This document shows, piece by piece, positions 21,925 through 32,988 of a DNA stretch of 64,000 nucleotides. The notes beneath the pieces were generated by a model. The model worked only from the letters and a program-made list of their open reading frames with translations, did not search any database and was not told where the DNA came from. The position numbers and the translations under genes are program-made. How positions within the stretch are numbered: the stretch's first letter is position 1; the number at the start of each line of letters is the position of its first letter. The stretch comes from Prochlorococcus sp. AG-402-A04 (GTDB lineage: Bacteria > Cyanobacteriota > Cyanobacteriia > PCC-6307 > Cyanobiaceae): positions 1 through 64,000 of the forward strand of contig QCHG01000002.1 of the NCBI GenBank assembly GCA_003278045.1, in the 5' to 3' direction.

Positions 21925-22551
21925 ATGAATAATAAAGGAGATTCTTTTTCGGAGTACCTGAAAATTGAATCTTTTTTTTTACTTATAAAACCTGAAGATA
22001 ATATTTACTCAAATACCTCTATAAGAAATTCATTTTTTGAAGAATTAGAAAACTTAGTAAAATTAGGATTAAAGAATATTGAAATAAGTTGGTCTAACAA
22101 CGAAAATTGGTTTGATTTTGTATCCGATATCAAAATTAAATATCCAAGAATTAATTTAGGCTCTGCCTCCATAGTTAATAAGCAATCAATAAAAGATTCT
22201 TTAAAAATTGGATTAAATTTTTCGATGATGAAATTTTGGGATAAAGATCTTTTCAATTATGCGCAGTCAAAAAATTATTTATTAATTCCTGGAATTAATA
22301 ATTTAAAAGATCTTAAGGAAGCGATAGGTTTAAATTGTAACATTATCAAAATTTACCCAATAAAAAGTAAAGATAGTTCGATAAATATACTCAACTATAA
22401 AAATATTGATTTCATTGCTGCTGGAGGACTATCAATCAATGATTTAAAAACTTATAAATCTTTAGGGTATAAAGGAGTTGTAATTGGAGATAAGGCTATC
22501 AAAAATAAAAAATTTGATCCAAAAATATATGAATGGCTCAAAAATAATTAA
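21925..22551 (+). CDS. 2-keto-3-deoxy-phosphogluconate aldolase-like
   Basis: LVKLGLKNIEISW, NIIKIYPIKS (Schiff-base Lys region), FIAAGGLSINDLKTYKSLGYKGVVIG. Confidence 0.78.
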   Translation: MNNKGDSFSEYLKIESFFLLIKPEDNIYSNTSIRNSFFEELENLVKLGLKNIEISWSNNENWFDFVSDIKIKYPRINLGSASIVNKQSIKDSLKIGLNFSMMKFWDKDLFNYAQSKNYLLIPGINNLKDLKEAIGLNCNIIKIYPIKSKDSSINILNYKNIDFIAAGGLSINDLKTYKSLGYKGVVIGDKAIKNKKFDPKIYEWLKNN

Positions 22552-22585
22552 GTTAAGGATAAATATAATTTATTCAACAAAACTA

Positions 22586-23683
22586 CTACTTATTTATTAA
22601 GTCACATTGAGCATGATTTAGAAGCAAATGATCAGCAAGTACTAAAGCTACCATAGCATCAACCATGGGAACTGCTCTTGGTAGAACGCATGGATCGTGT
22701 CTCCCTTTTGCTTTCATAAGTACTTCTTTACCTTCAGCATTTACTGTTTTCTGTTCTTTCCCGATGGTTGCTGTAGGTTTAAAAGCTATCTTCATCTCGA
22801 TATTTTCACCATTACTTATTCCGCCCTGTATACCACCTGAATTGTTTGATGTTGTTCTTAACTTACTAATATCATCAGACTTGATGAAGGCATCATTATG
22901 TTCGCTTCCTTTTAAATAAGTTCCAGAGAAACCTGAACCTATTTCAAAGCCTTTCGTGGCAGGCAAAGACATCAAAGCCTTTGCTAAATCAGCTTCTAAT
23001 TTATCAAAAACAGGCATCCCAAGACCAGAGGGAACATTTCTTACTAGACATTCAATAACACCGCCGCAAGAGTCTCCTTGACGCTTTAATTCCTTAATTC
23101 TCTCGATCATTTCTATTGATACCTTTTCATCAGGACATCTAACAATATTAGAATCTATTTTTTTGAGAGAAATCTTCTCTTTATTTATATCAGAATCAAT
23201 ATCATGTATACGCTTTACCCAAGATAGTATCTCAGTGTTAGAGAAGGTTTTTAATAATTGTTTTGCTATAGCACCAGCAGCTACTCGCCCAATTGTTTCT
23301 CTAGCAGAGGCTCTTCCACCGCCAGAACTTGCCTGAATTCCATATTTTAGATGATATGTACCATCTGCGTGAGAAGGTCTAAATACCTGCTCCAAATTAT
23401 TATAATCTCCTGGTCTTTGATCCTTATTTCTTACCAACATTGCTATTGGAGTTCCAAGTGTTAACCCTCCCTTTATCCCACTTAATATTTCAATTTTATC
23501 TTCTTCATTTCTGGGTGTTGTAATGTCACTTTGGCCAGGTCTGCGCCTATCTAATTCATTTTGTATCAGATTTATATCTATTTTTAACTTAGGTGGACAT
23601 CCATCAAGGATAACTCCTACTGCACCACCATGTGATTCTCCAAAAGTACTAACACGAAAAATTTTTCCAAAACTACTACTCAT
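22586..23683 (-). CDS. aroC: Chorismate synthase
   Basis: [56 protein letters not shown]. Confidence 0.97.
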   Translation of the reverse strand: MSSSFGKIFRVSTFGESHGGAVGVILDGCPPKLKIDINLIQNELDRRRPGQSDITTPRNEEDKIEILSGIKGGLTLGTPIAMLVRNKDQRPGDYNNLEQVFRPSHADGTYHLKYGIQASSGGGRASARETIGRVAAGAIAKQLLKTFSNTEILSWVKRIHDIDSDINKEKISLKKIDSNIVRCPDEKVSIEMIERIKELKRQGDSCGGVIECLVRNVPSGLGMPVFDKLEADLAKALMSLPATKGFEIGSGFSGTYLKGSEHNDAFIKSDDISKLRTTSNNSGGIQGGISNGENIEMKIAFKPTATIGKEQKTVNAEGKEVLMKAKGRHDPCVLPRAVPMVDAMVALVLADHLLLNHAQCDLINK

Positions 23684-23741
23684 AAAAATATCAAATGTTT
23701 TATCTATATATAAACATTATATGAAACCAATTGAAAATTAA

Positions 23742-23772
23742 ACAAAAAAAAGCCCCCTAAAAGGGGGGCTTG
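23742..23772 (-). terminator. Terminator of psbA
   Basis: AAGCCCCC TAAAA GGGGGGCTT hairpin; minus-strand T tract at 23743-23750. Confidence 0.9.
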
Positions 23773-23792
23773 TAAATTTAAGAACTTTAAGC

Positions 23793-24875
23793 TTAACCGA
23801 TAGCTGGAGCTGAAAGAGCTACTGTTGTAGACTCAGCTGCTGCTAGATCAAGTGGGAAGTTGTGAGCGTTACGCTCGTGCATTACTTCCATACCTAGGTT
23901 TGCTCTGTTAAGAACGTCACCCCATGTAGGAACAATCTTACCGTTTGCATCAACAACTGACTGGTTGAAGTTGAAACCGTTAAGGTTGAATGCCATTGTG
24001 CAGATACCCATTGAAGTTAACCATACACAAACAACTGGGAATACAGCTAGGAAGAAGTGAAGACTTCTGCTGTTGTTGAAACTTGCATATTGGAAGATCA
24101 AACGACCGAAGTAGCCATGAGCTGCAACGATGTTATATGTTTCTTCTTCTTGTCCGAACTTGTAACCATAGTTCTGAGACTCTGTCTCAGTTGTTTCTCT
24201 GATTAGAGATGAAGTAACAAGTGAACCGTGCATAGCTGAGAATAAAGATCCTCCGAACATACCAGCAACACCAGCCATGTGGAATGGGTGCATAAGAATG
24301 TTGTGCTCTGCCTGGAATACAAACATGAAGTTAAATGTTCCAGAGATACCTAGAGGCATTCCGTCAGAGAATGAACCTTGACCGAATGGGTATACAAGAA
24401 ATACTGCGAAAGCTGCTGAAACTGGTGCAGAGTATGCAACACAGATCCAAGGACGCATACCTAAACGGTATGAAAGCTCCCACTGTCTTCCCATGTATGC
24501 TGAGATACCAATTAGGAAGTGGAAAATTACAAGCTGGTAAGGACCACCGTTGTATAACCACTCATCTACAGTAGCTGCTTCCCAAATTGGGTAGAAGTGT
24601 AGACCAATAGCGTTAGATGAAGGAACAACTGCACCTGAGATGATGTTGTTTCCATATAGGAATGAACCAGCAACTGGCTCTCTAATTCCGTCGATGTCTA
24701 CTGGTGGTGCTGCGATGAATGCAACGATGAAGCAAGCCGCTGCTGTAAGTAGGCATGGAATCATTAAGACGCCGAACCAACCAACATAAATTCTGTTGTT
24801 AGTTGATGTTACCCACTCACAAAACTGTGGCCAACCTTTTAACAGCGAAGAACGCTGCTGCTGAATAGTTGTCAT
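23793..24875 (-). CDS. psbA: Photosystem II D1 protein
   Basis: 360 aa; [39 protein letters not shown]-terminus. Confidence 0.99.
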   Translation of the reverse strand: MTTIQQQRSSLLKGWPQFCEWVTSTNNRIYVGWFGVLMIPCLLTAAACFIVAFIAAPPVDIDGIREPVAGSFLYGNNIISGAVVPSSNAIGLHFYPIWEAATVDEWLYNGGPYQLVIFHFLIGISAYMGRQWELSYRLGMRPWICVAYSAPVSAAFAVFLVYPFGQGSFSDGMPLGISGTFNFMFVFQAEHNILMHPFHMAGVAGMFGGSLFSAMHGSLVTSSLIRETTETESQNYGYKFGQEEETYNIVAAHGYFGRLIFQYASFNNSRSLHFFLAVFPVVCVWLTSMGICTMAFNLNGFNFNQSVVDANGKIVPTWGDVLNRANLGMEVMHERNAHNFPLDLAAAESTTVALSAPAIG

Positions 24876-25064
24876 GAGTTCGTAAAGTATGTCTCTAAAG
24901 TGAGACGTGTAAATAAAAACGAAAAATAAATTCCGCTTCGAAGATTTTAGACCAAAATCGCTAAAAATGTGTAAATATTTTTTCTTTAGGTAAATTTATT
25001 TTTGGGACAACAGGAGAAAAGAACTTCCATGTCTTAAGATTTTCTTTGTTATTGAGGATTCAAC

Positions 25065-25193
25065 TTGGTAATAATCGAATGGCTTCTTAACGGAAAAAGA
25101 TCTAGAGAGGTAGTTTCCTTGAGAGAGGCTAAGCATAGAAGACTGCAATTAGAGGCTTTTGGAGCTGTTATTTATTGGAGTGAAAGAATTTAG
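25065..25193 (+). CDS. Candidate 42-aa protein, not in the supplied ORF track
   Basis: TTG start preceded by GAGG; (M)VIIEWLLNGKRSREVVSLREAKHRRLQLEAFGAVIYWSERI*. Confidence 0.65.
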   Translation: MVIIEWLLNGKRSREVVSLREAKHRRLQLEAFGAVIYWSERI

Positions 25194-25310
25194 GTTTTTA
25201 AGGTTTAAAATTAGAAAAAAAAAATAAAAGTATTAAATATTAAATAAACTTATCTATAAAATAAAAAATCCTTATTAATTTTCAACGATTTATTGTTCCG
25301 GTTTCTTAAT

Positions 25311-26216
25311 TTAAAAACTTTCAAACTCTTGAACCCATTGTTTTTTGGAACAAATCACTTCTTTTTTTGTGTAACTCATGGCAATTTTTTTTTCCTTATA
25401 AGCAACTTCTCCAATAAAAACAGGCCAAATCAATTGGTCCCATTCATATTTATGGATTATTCCTTGGCTATCCAGAAATAATGGATCTCCTTTTTTAATC
25501 ATTTTCCAATCTTGGTTTATTCTCTCAGGATGAATTATGCCATCAATATCTCCCTTTTCATCTCTTGGATAATCTATACTCCCTTGATGAACATGAACAA
25601 TCAATTCCTTTGGAAGTTCTATAAGTTTATTTTTTAATTTATCTATCTCTTCCCTTAGGGAGCTAATTATTAGAGAGAACCTATTTATAATATTTTGATC
25701 ATAAAAATTTTGTGCGACAGCTCCTATTTCAATAACTAAACCACATGGCCAAGCTTCTACAAGAAAGCCTGTTTGGGCTATATCTTTTTCGTGTAAATAA
25801 ATAGGCAATCCAAATTTGTTCTGTAGTAATGCAGCTAAACAAAAATCTTTGGATCTCCTCCCATACATAACAATGCTTGTTCCCATATTTGCAGTAGTAG
25901 TATGCAAATCGATTGCAATTTGACAGGGGTTGGATCCGTCAATTCCAAATTCATCTACTAAAAAATTAGCTCTATTTGTTTCATAAAAGCTATTGCTATT
26001 TTGATCAAAATTCTCACTTTCTTTAAAAGATCTATTTAAATCTGCATCTATATATCTACACCCTTTTTTATAGGCAACAGGATTACCTATGATGTACTCA
26101 TACTCAATGCCATGATTTAAACTATTCTCCTCTCTATCAAATTGTTTAACCGCCCAAACAGGATTAATTTCATTCCCATGAGTGCCTGAAACTATGAGTA
26201 TTCTTTTAATAGTCAT
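25311..26216 (-). CDS. Aspartoacylase/succinylglutamate desuccinylase family protein
   Basis: VSGTHGNEINPVWAVKQF, RYIDADLNRSF, AIDLHTTTANMG zinc-carboxypeptidase-fold motifs. Confidence 0.9.
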   Translation of the reverse strand: MTIKRILIVSGTHGNEINPVWAVKQFDREENSLNHGIEYEYIIGNPVAYKKGCRYIDADLNRSFKESENFDQNSNSFYETNRANFLVDEFGIDGSNPCQIAIDLHTTTANMGTSIVMYGRRSKDFCLAALLQNKFGLPIYLHEKDIAQTGFLVEAWPCGLVIEIGAVAQNFYDQNIINRFSLIISSLREEIDKLKNKLIELPKELIVHVHQGSIDYPRDEKGDIDGIIHPERINQDWKMIKKGDPLFLDSQGIIHKYEWDQLIWPVFIGEVAYKEKKIAMSYTKKEVICSKKQWVQEFESF

Positions 26217-26239
26217 TTTTTCTTTAAAAATAAAATTTT

Positions 26240-27184
26240 ATGCAAAATAAATACCTTATTAAGGCCTCTAAAAAATTCTGGTTTTGGTTTTGGAAACAAC
26301 TAATGAATGGCTTCGCACCATCAGATTTATATGGTAATTATAAAAGGCCTAAAGGTATAACAATTGATGGTGAATACGACATTAATAATGAGAATGGACA
26401 AATTTATTTATTGGTAGGCAATTCTTGTCCATGGTGTCAAAGAACTTTACTCGTCCACGAAATAAAACATTTATCAGAAAAAGTTAAGGTGATTTTTTTA
26501 AAAGCAGATGTTGAGCATGGCGAATGGATTTTCAATACAAAGATTAAAGGATGTATGAGGCTTTCAGATCTTTACAAAAAAGCTAATGAAAAGATTATTT
26601 TTAGAGCGACATTACCTCTTTTAATTAGTTTTGTAAAAGATGAAGTAAATATTTTGTCTAATGAAAGTTCACAGATTATAAGACTGCTCAATTCTATAAA
26701 AAGTGAATCGAAATATCAGACATTAAGGATTAAAGATTGTAATCAAAAATTTTTAGATTTAATTAATAACAGTATTAATGATGGCGTATATAGGTGTGGT
26801 TTCGCCAGAAACCAGTCAGCTTACGAAAAAGCAAGTAAAAATCTTTTTGCAGCTATAAATGAAGTTGAAAATTTACTTCAGAAAAACAAAGGGGGCTGGA
26901 TATTTGGAGAAGAGTTAACCTACGCAGATATTTACCTTTTTCCAACGCTTATAAGATGGGAATTGATATATAGCAAACTTTTCAAATGTACTGAACAAGA
27001 ACTATCAAGTTTTGAAAAGATTATTGAATGGAGATTAAAATTCTTTAACTTATCTCACGTAAATAGGACATGCTTCGACAATAAATGGAAAAAAGATTAC
27101 TACAAAGCTTTATTCCCCTTAAACCCAAATCAACTAATCCCAGTTTTACCATCATTAGAGGAAATAATGAGATTAAAGTCCTAA
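26240..27184 (+). CDS. Glutathione S-transferase-like protein (omega/ECM4 type)
   Basis: GNSCPWCQRTLLVHEIKHL thioredoxin-fold CPWC and GST C-terminal GGWIFGEELTYADIYLFPTLIRW. Confidence 0.85.
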   Translation: MQNKYLIKASKKFWFWFWKQLMNGFAPSDLYGNYKRPKGITIDGEYDINNENGQIYLLVGNSCPWCQRTLLVHEIKHLSEKVKVIFLKADVEHGEWIFNTKIKGCMRLSDLYKKANEKIIFRATLPLLISFVKDEVNILSNESSQIIRLLNSIKSESKYQTLRIKDCNQKFLDLINNSINDGVYRCGFARNQSAYEKASKNLFAAINEVENLLQKNKGGWIFGEELTYADIYLFPTLIRWELIYSKLFKCTEQELSSFEKIIEWRLKFFNLSHVNRTCFDNKWKKDYYKALFPLNPNQLIPVLPSLEEIMRLKS

Positions 27185-27311
27185 AAATTACATAAATCAA
27201 TTTCGAAAAAAAAATGATGTTGTAATGAACACTTATTTAGTTCATAGATAATGCAATTTCATTAGAAATTAACTATGTTATGTATGTCTACTAAAGTACG
27301 AAAGGCTTAAA

Positions 27312-27530
27312 ATGAAATCCATTGACGAACACATTCAAAAAGATCAATCGGAAATCGAATCTGCAAAAGCAGAGGGCAATCTTCCAAAGGTCAGACATTT
27401 AACTGAAGAGCTAAAAGAACTCGAAGAATATAAGGATCATCACCCAGATGATAAACATGACCCTAATGCTTTGGAACTATTCTGCGATGCCAACCCAGAT
27501 GAACCAGAATGTCTTGTTTATGATGATTAA
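27312..27530 (+). CDS. cp12: CP12, Calvin cycle regulatory protein
   Basis: C-terminal NALELFCDANPDEPECLVYDD signature with the C-terminal Cys pair. Confidence 0.93.
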   Translation: MKSIDEHIQKDQSEIESAKAEGNLPKVRHLTEELKELEEYKDHHPDDKHDPNALELFCDANPDEPECLVYDD

Positions 27531-27557
27531 ATTTTATTTGGATAGATAATCCACAAT

Positions 27558-27584
27558 AAAAAAGGGCTCTAAAAGCCCTTTTTT
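27558..27584. terminator. Bidirectional terminator between cp12 and the convergent 60-aa ORF
   Basis: AAAAAAGGGCT CTAAA AGCCCTTTTTT symmetrical hairpin with flanking A and T runs. Confidence 0.88.
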
Positions 27585-27599
27585 ATTTGTCAAATTCTA

Positions 27600-27782
27600 T
27601 TAGTAATCTCTATTAAAATCGGATGGACTCCCTGTAAGAGAACATACAACCGATTCTTCATTTTTCATTTCCTTGACTTCTACAATCGGTCTTCCCATTT
27701 TCTTCAAAACCTCAATATCTTGGATGGTTTGACATCTAGCTATTATTTTTCCTTGTTGATCAAAGCAAGTATAGAAATTCAT
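27600..27782 (-). CDS. Small conserved hypothetical protein
   Basis: 60-aa ORF MNFYTCFDQQGKIIARCQTIQDIEVLKKMGRPIVEVKEMK, followed by a terminator. Confidence 0.65.
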   Translation of the reverse strand: MNFYTCFDQQGKIIARCQTIQDIEVLKKMGRPIVEVKEMKNEESVVCSLTGSPSDFNRDY

Positions 27783-27867
27783 ATTTTGTTTAAAGAAGTA
27801 TCTTATTTATGACTAATTTTCATTATTAAATCAAGTGTTTTTTTTACAAAAAAATTTTAAATTCAAG

Positions 27868-28851
27868 TTAGATCCTTTTCCATACTTCAGAAAGCAGTGA
27901 AGATAAACCTTTTTTTAAAGATGAAGAAATAACTAAAACTTTCTTTTTAGATAAATCTTCTAACTTTTTTGAAATTATTTTCAAATAATCATGATCTACC
28001 AGCTCCATTTTATTCAATACTATTATCCTCTCTTTATCTAAAAGACCTTTTCCATATTTTTTTAATTCCTGCTCAATTATCTCATAATCATGTAATGGAT
28101 TTTCTGCAATTGCATCAATTAAGTGAACAAGTATCTTCGTTCTTTGGATGTGCCTTAAAAAATCATGTCCTAAACCCACTCCATCAGCTGCCCCTGATAT
28201 TAATCCAGGAATATCCGCAAAAAGGCAACCATTCCCATCAATTTTTCTTACTACACCTAAGTTAGGTATTAGAGTTGTGAAAGGATAATTTGCGATTTTT
28301 GGACGGGCAGATGATACAACAGAAATCAAGGTACTTTTCCCAGCATTTGGGAGACCTATAATCCCAACCTCTGCAAGAAGTTTTAGTTCTAATTGAACCT
28401 CCCATATCTCACCATCTTTTCCTTCAGTGAACGATTCTGGGGCTCTATTTTGATTACTTAAATAGTAAGCATTACCATGTCCACCTCTTCCTCCAATGGC
28501 AATAGTTAAACTCTGTTTATCTTTAGTTAAGTCTCCTAAAATAATGCCGGTTTTTATATCCCTTATTTCTGTACCGCAGGGTACTTTAAGGATTGTATCC
28601 TGACCTGAAGCACCTGATCTCTTATTAGGACCTCCTTTACATCCATCTTCAGCAATTATTTCACGTTTGAATTTAAAATCTAATAATGTTTGTAGATTAT
28701 TATCAGCCATCAAAATAACCGAACCCCCTCTTCCACCATTTCCCCCCGAAGGTCCTCCAGCAGGAACGAATTTTTCTCTTCTAAATGAAACTATTCCATT
28801 TCCACCTTTTCCAGCTTTAAGAATAATGTTGGCTTGATCAATAAATTGCAC
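27868..28851 (-). CDS. obgE: Obg-family GTPase
   Basis: [52 protein letters not shown]. Confidence 0.97.
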   Translation of the reverse strand: MQFIDQANIILKAGKGGNGIVSFRREKFVPAGGPSGGNGGRGGSVILMADNNLQTLLDFKFKREIIAEDGCKGGPNKRSGASGQDTILKVPCGTEIRDIKTGIILGDLTKDKQSLTIAIGGRGGHGNAYYLSNQNRAPESFTEGKDGEIWEVQLELKLLAEVGIIGLPNAGKSTLISVVSSARPKIANYPFTTLIPNLGVVRKIDGNGCLFADIPGLISGAADGVGLGHDFLRHIQRTKILVHLIDAIAENPLHDYEIIEQELKKYGKGLLDKERIIVLNKMELVDHDYLKIISKKLEDLSKKKVLVISSSLKKGLSSLLSEVWKRI

Positions 28852-28891
28852 TTAATACGCTTATTAAATTTTTTTCTAGGTATTTTAAATT

Positions 28892-31303
28892 TTATTTTAT
28901 CCACGCAATACTGCAACCAGGGCCACCCTCGTTGTTGGCTGCATCTTCAATCTTATCAACATAATTTAAACCTGATAACCAATTTCTTAGTCCTTTTTTT
29001 AATTTTCCTGTGCCAATTCCATGAACAATCCAAAGCGGTCCATGAAATTTTCTAATTTTCTCCTCAATAATAATTTCGGCTTCATGAACTCTTAACCCTC
29101 TTACGTCAATTGTATTTTTACTCGTTCTAATTTTAGAAAAAGAAAAATCTTCTCTTGTAGACTTGATCTCAATTTTTGACCTTTTGAAATTAGGCTTTTC
29201 TCCATTAATACCTTCAAAGTCATTTACAGATAATGTGCTTCTAAATGAACCACATTTAATTTCATAAAAACCACCTTTTTTATCTAAATCTACAATTTGT
29301 CCCGTACTATTTAGACTTTTAATCTTTACAAAATCGCCTACCTGAGGATTCCATGATATTGACTTTTCAGATTTTTTTTGGGTTAAATGTTCCGTCTCAA
29401 TTTCCTTTAATCTTTTTCCAATAATTCTCGTATCCTCTCCATTAACATTTTTATCTCTTAATTTTTTAATCAAATCTATCACCTCTTTTTTAGCGGATAC
29501 AATATGTTTTGATAATTTTGACCTTTCAATTTCCTGGATTTTTTCAGCATTTATTTTTTGATATTCATAATTTCTCTTCAGTTCATCATGTAATATTTCA
29601 GTCCTTGCAATCAATTCTGCAGCAGCTTCTGCAGAATTTTGTTGTTTAATCTTCTCTTCCTCAAGTCCTTTAATAATACTGTTAATATTGTCAACTTCTT
29701 TTGGCTTTAGATAATTTGCAGCTTCATTCAGTATGTTTTCATCGAGACCAATTCTCTTTGAAATTGACAAAGCATTACTTCTCCCAGGAATACCCCAGTT
29801 GAGTATATATTTTGGCTTCAAAGAATCCTCATCAAAGGCAACTGATACGTTTTCAAATCTTGAGTCGTTATATTTTAAGGCCTTAATATCTCCATAATGT
29901 GTAGTTGCAAAAGTGATATCAGATTTATTTGCAAATTCTTTTAATAAAGCCATCGCAAGAGCACTTCCTTCAAGAGGATCTGTGCCAGATCCAATCTCAT
30001 CTAGCAAAACAACTGATAATCCTTTCTTATGATCAAGTAAATCTAATATCTCTTTTATCCGGGATATATGCCCACTGAAGGTAGATAAATTTTCTTCTAA
30101 TGATTGATTATCTCCTATATCCACATAAATATTTGGACAAAAAGGAATAATAGGATTATTAGTTGAAGGTATCAATAATCCTGCTCTAGCCATAAGTAAA
30201 GACAAGCCCAAACCTTTTAAAGCTGCTGTTTTACCTCCAGTATTTGGACCGGTAATAGCTACAACCTTAATATTTCTATTTATATAAAAATCGACAGCTA
30301 CTGGTGGAGGGGCTCCTTTTTTTTTATGTTCCCAAATCAATAACGGATGAGAAAAACCAATTAAAGAAATAATAGGACTTTTCTCAAACTTAGGAATTTT
30401 ACCTCCAATCCATTTCGAATATCTTGAACGAGTTAGGGCATTTTCTAATCTCAATAAAATGGATGCCATTTCAATAAGATTTTCTGAATTATCACTAACA
30501 ACAAGAGACCATTTTTTAAGTAATTTAAATTCTGCTGCTGTGATCCTAGCCTCTAAAGAAGCAATCTTATTACCCTTAGTTACTACACTTTCAGGCTCAA
30601 AATATACTGTATTTCCTGAAGATGAAGAGTCATGAATTATGCCTTTAAATTTATCTACATAATTAACTTTAACTGCTAAAACAGGTCTTCCATATCGATC
30701 TCCAATAGTAGTATCTTGCAAATAAGCTAAATTTTTTTGAATAAATTTCTCAACTAATATTTTTCTTTCAAGTTTTTTAGATAAAAATTCTTTTCTAAGA
30801 ATAGATAGTTCATTACTTGCATTGTCTGAAATCCTTCCATTCGATTCAATACCTTTTTTAAAAATCGTTTCAATATTCTGATGGTCAATTAAATTTTTTG
30901 TAAATGATGAAATATAAGGCCTTTGTTCAAAATCTAATAAGATTTTTTTTAAATTTCTTGCTGCAGTAATTGTTTTCGCTATTTCTAACAATTCAGAAGA
31001 TGAAATTACACCTCCCTTGGAACAAATTTCAATATTTCTACTAATATCAAAGACCCCAGAAAAACTAATTGATTTATCTAAATTTTTTTCTAGCTCATTA
31101 ATTTCAACAGTTTCATTCAAAAGTCTTTTAGATGACTCGTATTCTGAAGGAATAACAAAACTTAAAATTGATCGTTTACCCATTTCCGTTGAGGCGAATG
31201 AAGATAAATGCTTTTTTAATGAATCCCACTCTAAAAGGTTTATAGATTCTTCTTCTAAGGTGTTATCTGAATATGATTTTTTAGAATAACTTTTCTCTTG
31301 CAT
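28892..31303 (-). CDS. mutS2: MutS2 family protein with C-terminal Smr domain
   Basis: TGPNTGGKTAALKGLGL, DEIGSGTDPLEG, C-terminal IDVRGLRVHEAE...IVHGIGTGKLKKGLRNWL. Confidence 0.96.
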   Translation of the reverse strand: MQEKSYSKKSYSDNTLEEESINLLEWDSLKKHLSSFASTEMGKRSILSFVIPSEYESSKRLLNETVEINELEKNLDKSISFSGVFDISRNIEICSKGGVISSSELLEIAKTITAARNLKKILLDFEQRPYISSFTKNLIDHQNIETIFKKGIESNGRISDNASNELSILRKEFLSKKLERKILVEKFIQKNLAYLQDTTIGDRYGRPVLAVKVNYVDKFKGIIHDSSSSGNTVYFEPESVVTKGNKIASLEARITAAEFKLLKKWSLVVSDNSENLIEMASILLRLENALTRSRYSKWIGGKIPKFEKSPIISLIGFSHPLLIWEHKKKGAPPPVAVDFYINRNIKVVAITGPNTGGKTAALKGLGLSLLMARAGLLIPSTNNPIIPFCPNIYVDIGDNQSLEENLSTFSGHISRIKEILDLLDHKKGLSVVLLDEIGSGTDPLEGSALAMALLKEFANKSDITFATTHYGDIKALKYNDSRFENVSVAFDEDSLKPKYILNWGIPGRSNALSISKRIGLDENILNEAANYLKPKEVDNINSIIKGLEEEKIKQQNSAEAAAELIARTEILHDELKRNYEYQKINAEKIQEIERSKLSKHIVSAKKEVIDLIKKLRDKNVNGEDTRIIGKRLKEIETEHLTQKKSEKSISWNPQVGDFVKIKSLNSTGQIVDLDKKGGFYEIKCGSFRSTLSVNDFEGINGEKPNFKRSKIEIKSTREDFSFSKIRTSKNTIDVRGLRVHEAEIIIEEKIRKFHGPLWIVHGIGTGKLKKGLRNWLSGLNYVDKIEDAANNEGGPGCSIAWIK

Positions 31304-31315
31304 ATAAAAAAAGAA

Positions 31316-31702
31316 TCAAACATTCGATTGAATCCCTTCAGGAGGAACATAAAGCATCTCAAGCCAGTTTCCTTCAGTATCCTTCATATAAAAAGATGCT
31401 GTTCCATCTCTATGCTCATGTAAAGGACCAACTTTTACACCAGAATTTTTTAAATCATTTTGAATATTTACCACTTCTTTTTTATTTTCAAAATGAAAAG
31501 CAAAGTGAGGTCCCGCAGCTTTATAGCTAGGGCCTAACAACGCAAGTCCATCTTTCCCTTTACCAGCCTCTAAATAAGACCAATCTTTATCATCCCAAAC
31601 CAAATTCATACCCAGCTTAATATAAAAAGATTTCGCCCTTTCGAGATTCTCTACTCTCAGTGCAATGTGACCAATCCTATTTACTCCTTGTGAAAACTTC
31701 AA
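31316..31702 (-). CDS. Glyoxalase/lactoylglutathione lyase-like (VOC) protein
   Basis: HIALRVENLERAKSFYIKLGM, FYMKDTEGNWLEMLYVPP. Confidence 0.88.
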   Translation of the reverse strand: MKFSQGVNRIGHIALRVENLERAKSFYIKLGMNLVWDDKDWSYLEAGKGKDGLALLGPSYKAAGPHFAFHFENKKEVVNIQNDLKNSGVKVGPLHEHRDGTASFYMKDTEGNWLEMLYVPPEGIQSNV

Positions 31703-31764
31703 AACAAAGCAGTTAATTTATTACTTATCTAAGAATAAACCAAATTCTTGTTAATAATGAGTTT

Positions 31765-32766
31765 TTAAGTATCCTGCAACCATTGAGATGCATCACAAGC
31801 ATGATAAGTGAGTATTAATTTTGCTCCTGCTCTTTTAAAACTAAGCAATGTCTCTAAAACAATATCTTTTTCGTTAATCCAGTTCTTCATAGCAGCAGAC
31901 TTTACCATGGAATACTCCCCACTAACGTTGTATGCAGCTATAGGTTTATTTGAAAATGTGCTTAATCTATAAACTATATCCAAGTATGAAATTCCTGGTT
32001 TTACCATCAAAATGTCAGCTCCTTCATACTGATCCAATGCTGATTCAATTAAAGCCTCTTTTGAATTGGCAGGGTCCATTTGGTATGTTGACTTATTGTC
32101 TGGAATTATTTTCTTATTATTTTCTCTGGGAGCCGAATCTAAAGCAGTTCTAAATGGCCCATAATAAGCAGATGAATATTTTGCTGTGTAACTAATAATA
32201 CCTACATCACTAAATCCTTGACTATCAAGAACAGTTCTGATTGCCCCAACTCTCCCATCCATCATGTCACTAGGGCCAATAAAATCTGCTCCAGCTCTTG
32301 CTTGTGTTAAAGCTTGTTTTTTTAAAATTTCGATTGTTTCGTCGTTCAATATTTTTCCAGTTTCATCAACTAATCCATCATGACCATCACAAGAGTATGG
32401 GTCCAAGGCAACATCTGTCATTATTGCCATTTCTGGAATCTCTTTTTTTAATATTCGAATAGCTTTAGGTATTAAACCCTCTTCATTGAAACATTCTGCT
32501 CCATCTTCAGTCTTTAAGCTATCATTAATTTTTGGAAAAAGAACCACACACCTTATTCCCAATTCCCATGCCCTAGTAACCTCCTTTATTAAGCCAGTAA
32601 TATTCCATCTATAAGTTCCAGGCATTGCTGAAATTTCCTCTTTAAAATCTTTTTCATGAATAAATAATGGATATATAAAGTCCGATGCCTTTAGATGGTT
32701 TTCTCTAACCATTTCTCTAATTGCCTCAGTTCTTCTTAATCTTCTAGGACGAATAATCGAATTCAT
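31765..32766 (-). CDS. hemB: Delta-aminolevulinic acid dehydratase
   Basis: RPRRLRRTEAIREMVRE, MTDVALDPYSCDGHDGL, MVKPGISYLDI. Confidence 0.97.
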   Translation of the reverse strand: MNSIIRPRRLRRTEAIREMVRENHLKASDFIYPLFIHEKDFKEEISAMPGTYRWNITGLIKEVTRAWELGIRCVVLFPKINDSLKTEDGAECFNEEGLIPKAIRILKKEIPEMAIMTDVALDPYSCDGHDGLVDETGKILNDETIEILKKQALTQARAGADFIGPSDMMDGRVGAIRTVLDSQGFSDVGIISYTAKYSSAYYGPFRTALDSAPRENNKKIIPDNKSTYQMDPANSKEALIESALDQYEGADILMVKPGISYLDIVYRLSTFSNKPIAAYNVSGEYSMVKSAAMKNWINEKDIVLETLLSFKRAGAKLILTYHACDASQWLQDT

Positions 32767-32988
32767 TTGAATATTATTTAAATTGAAAAATATTTATTTA
32801 ATACATTAATCGCTTGCCTCGCACATAAATCAATCAGAGACTAATTTTGTTCAGGAAAATTAACTAAAATTTATTTAATTAAAAGAAAAAAAGTTACAAA
32901 AATATTTTGCACAAACTTCATTTTTCACAAATTTACGTCATTAAGAGATAATATTTTCTAGTTAAGCTTTATTTTAAGGAGAGCATCT

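Noticed and set aside
21925-22551. Initially considered a degraded, inactive KDPG aldolase
   Set aside because: The IEIS glutamate and IIKIYP lysine regions are retained, so inactivity is not supported
24335-24574. ORFs on both strands inside psbA
   Set aside because: Shadow ORFs of psbA codon usage; no independent start signals or domain
28834-29055. Plus-strand ORF antisense to the 3' end of mutS2
   Set aside because: Shadow ORF; mutS2/Smr coding on the opposite strand explains it
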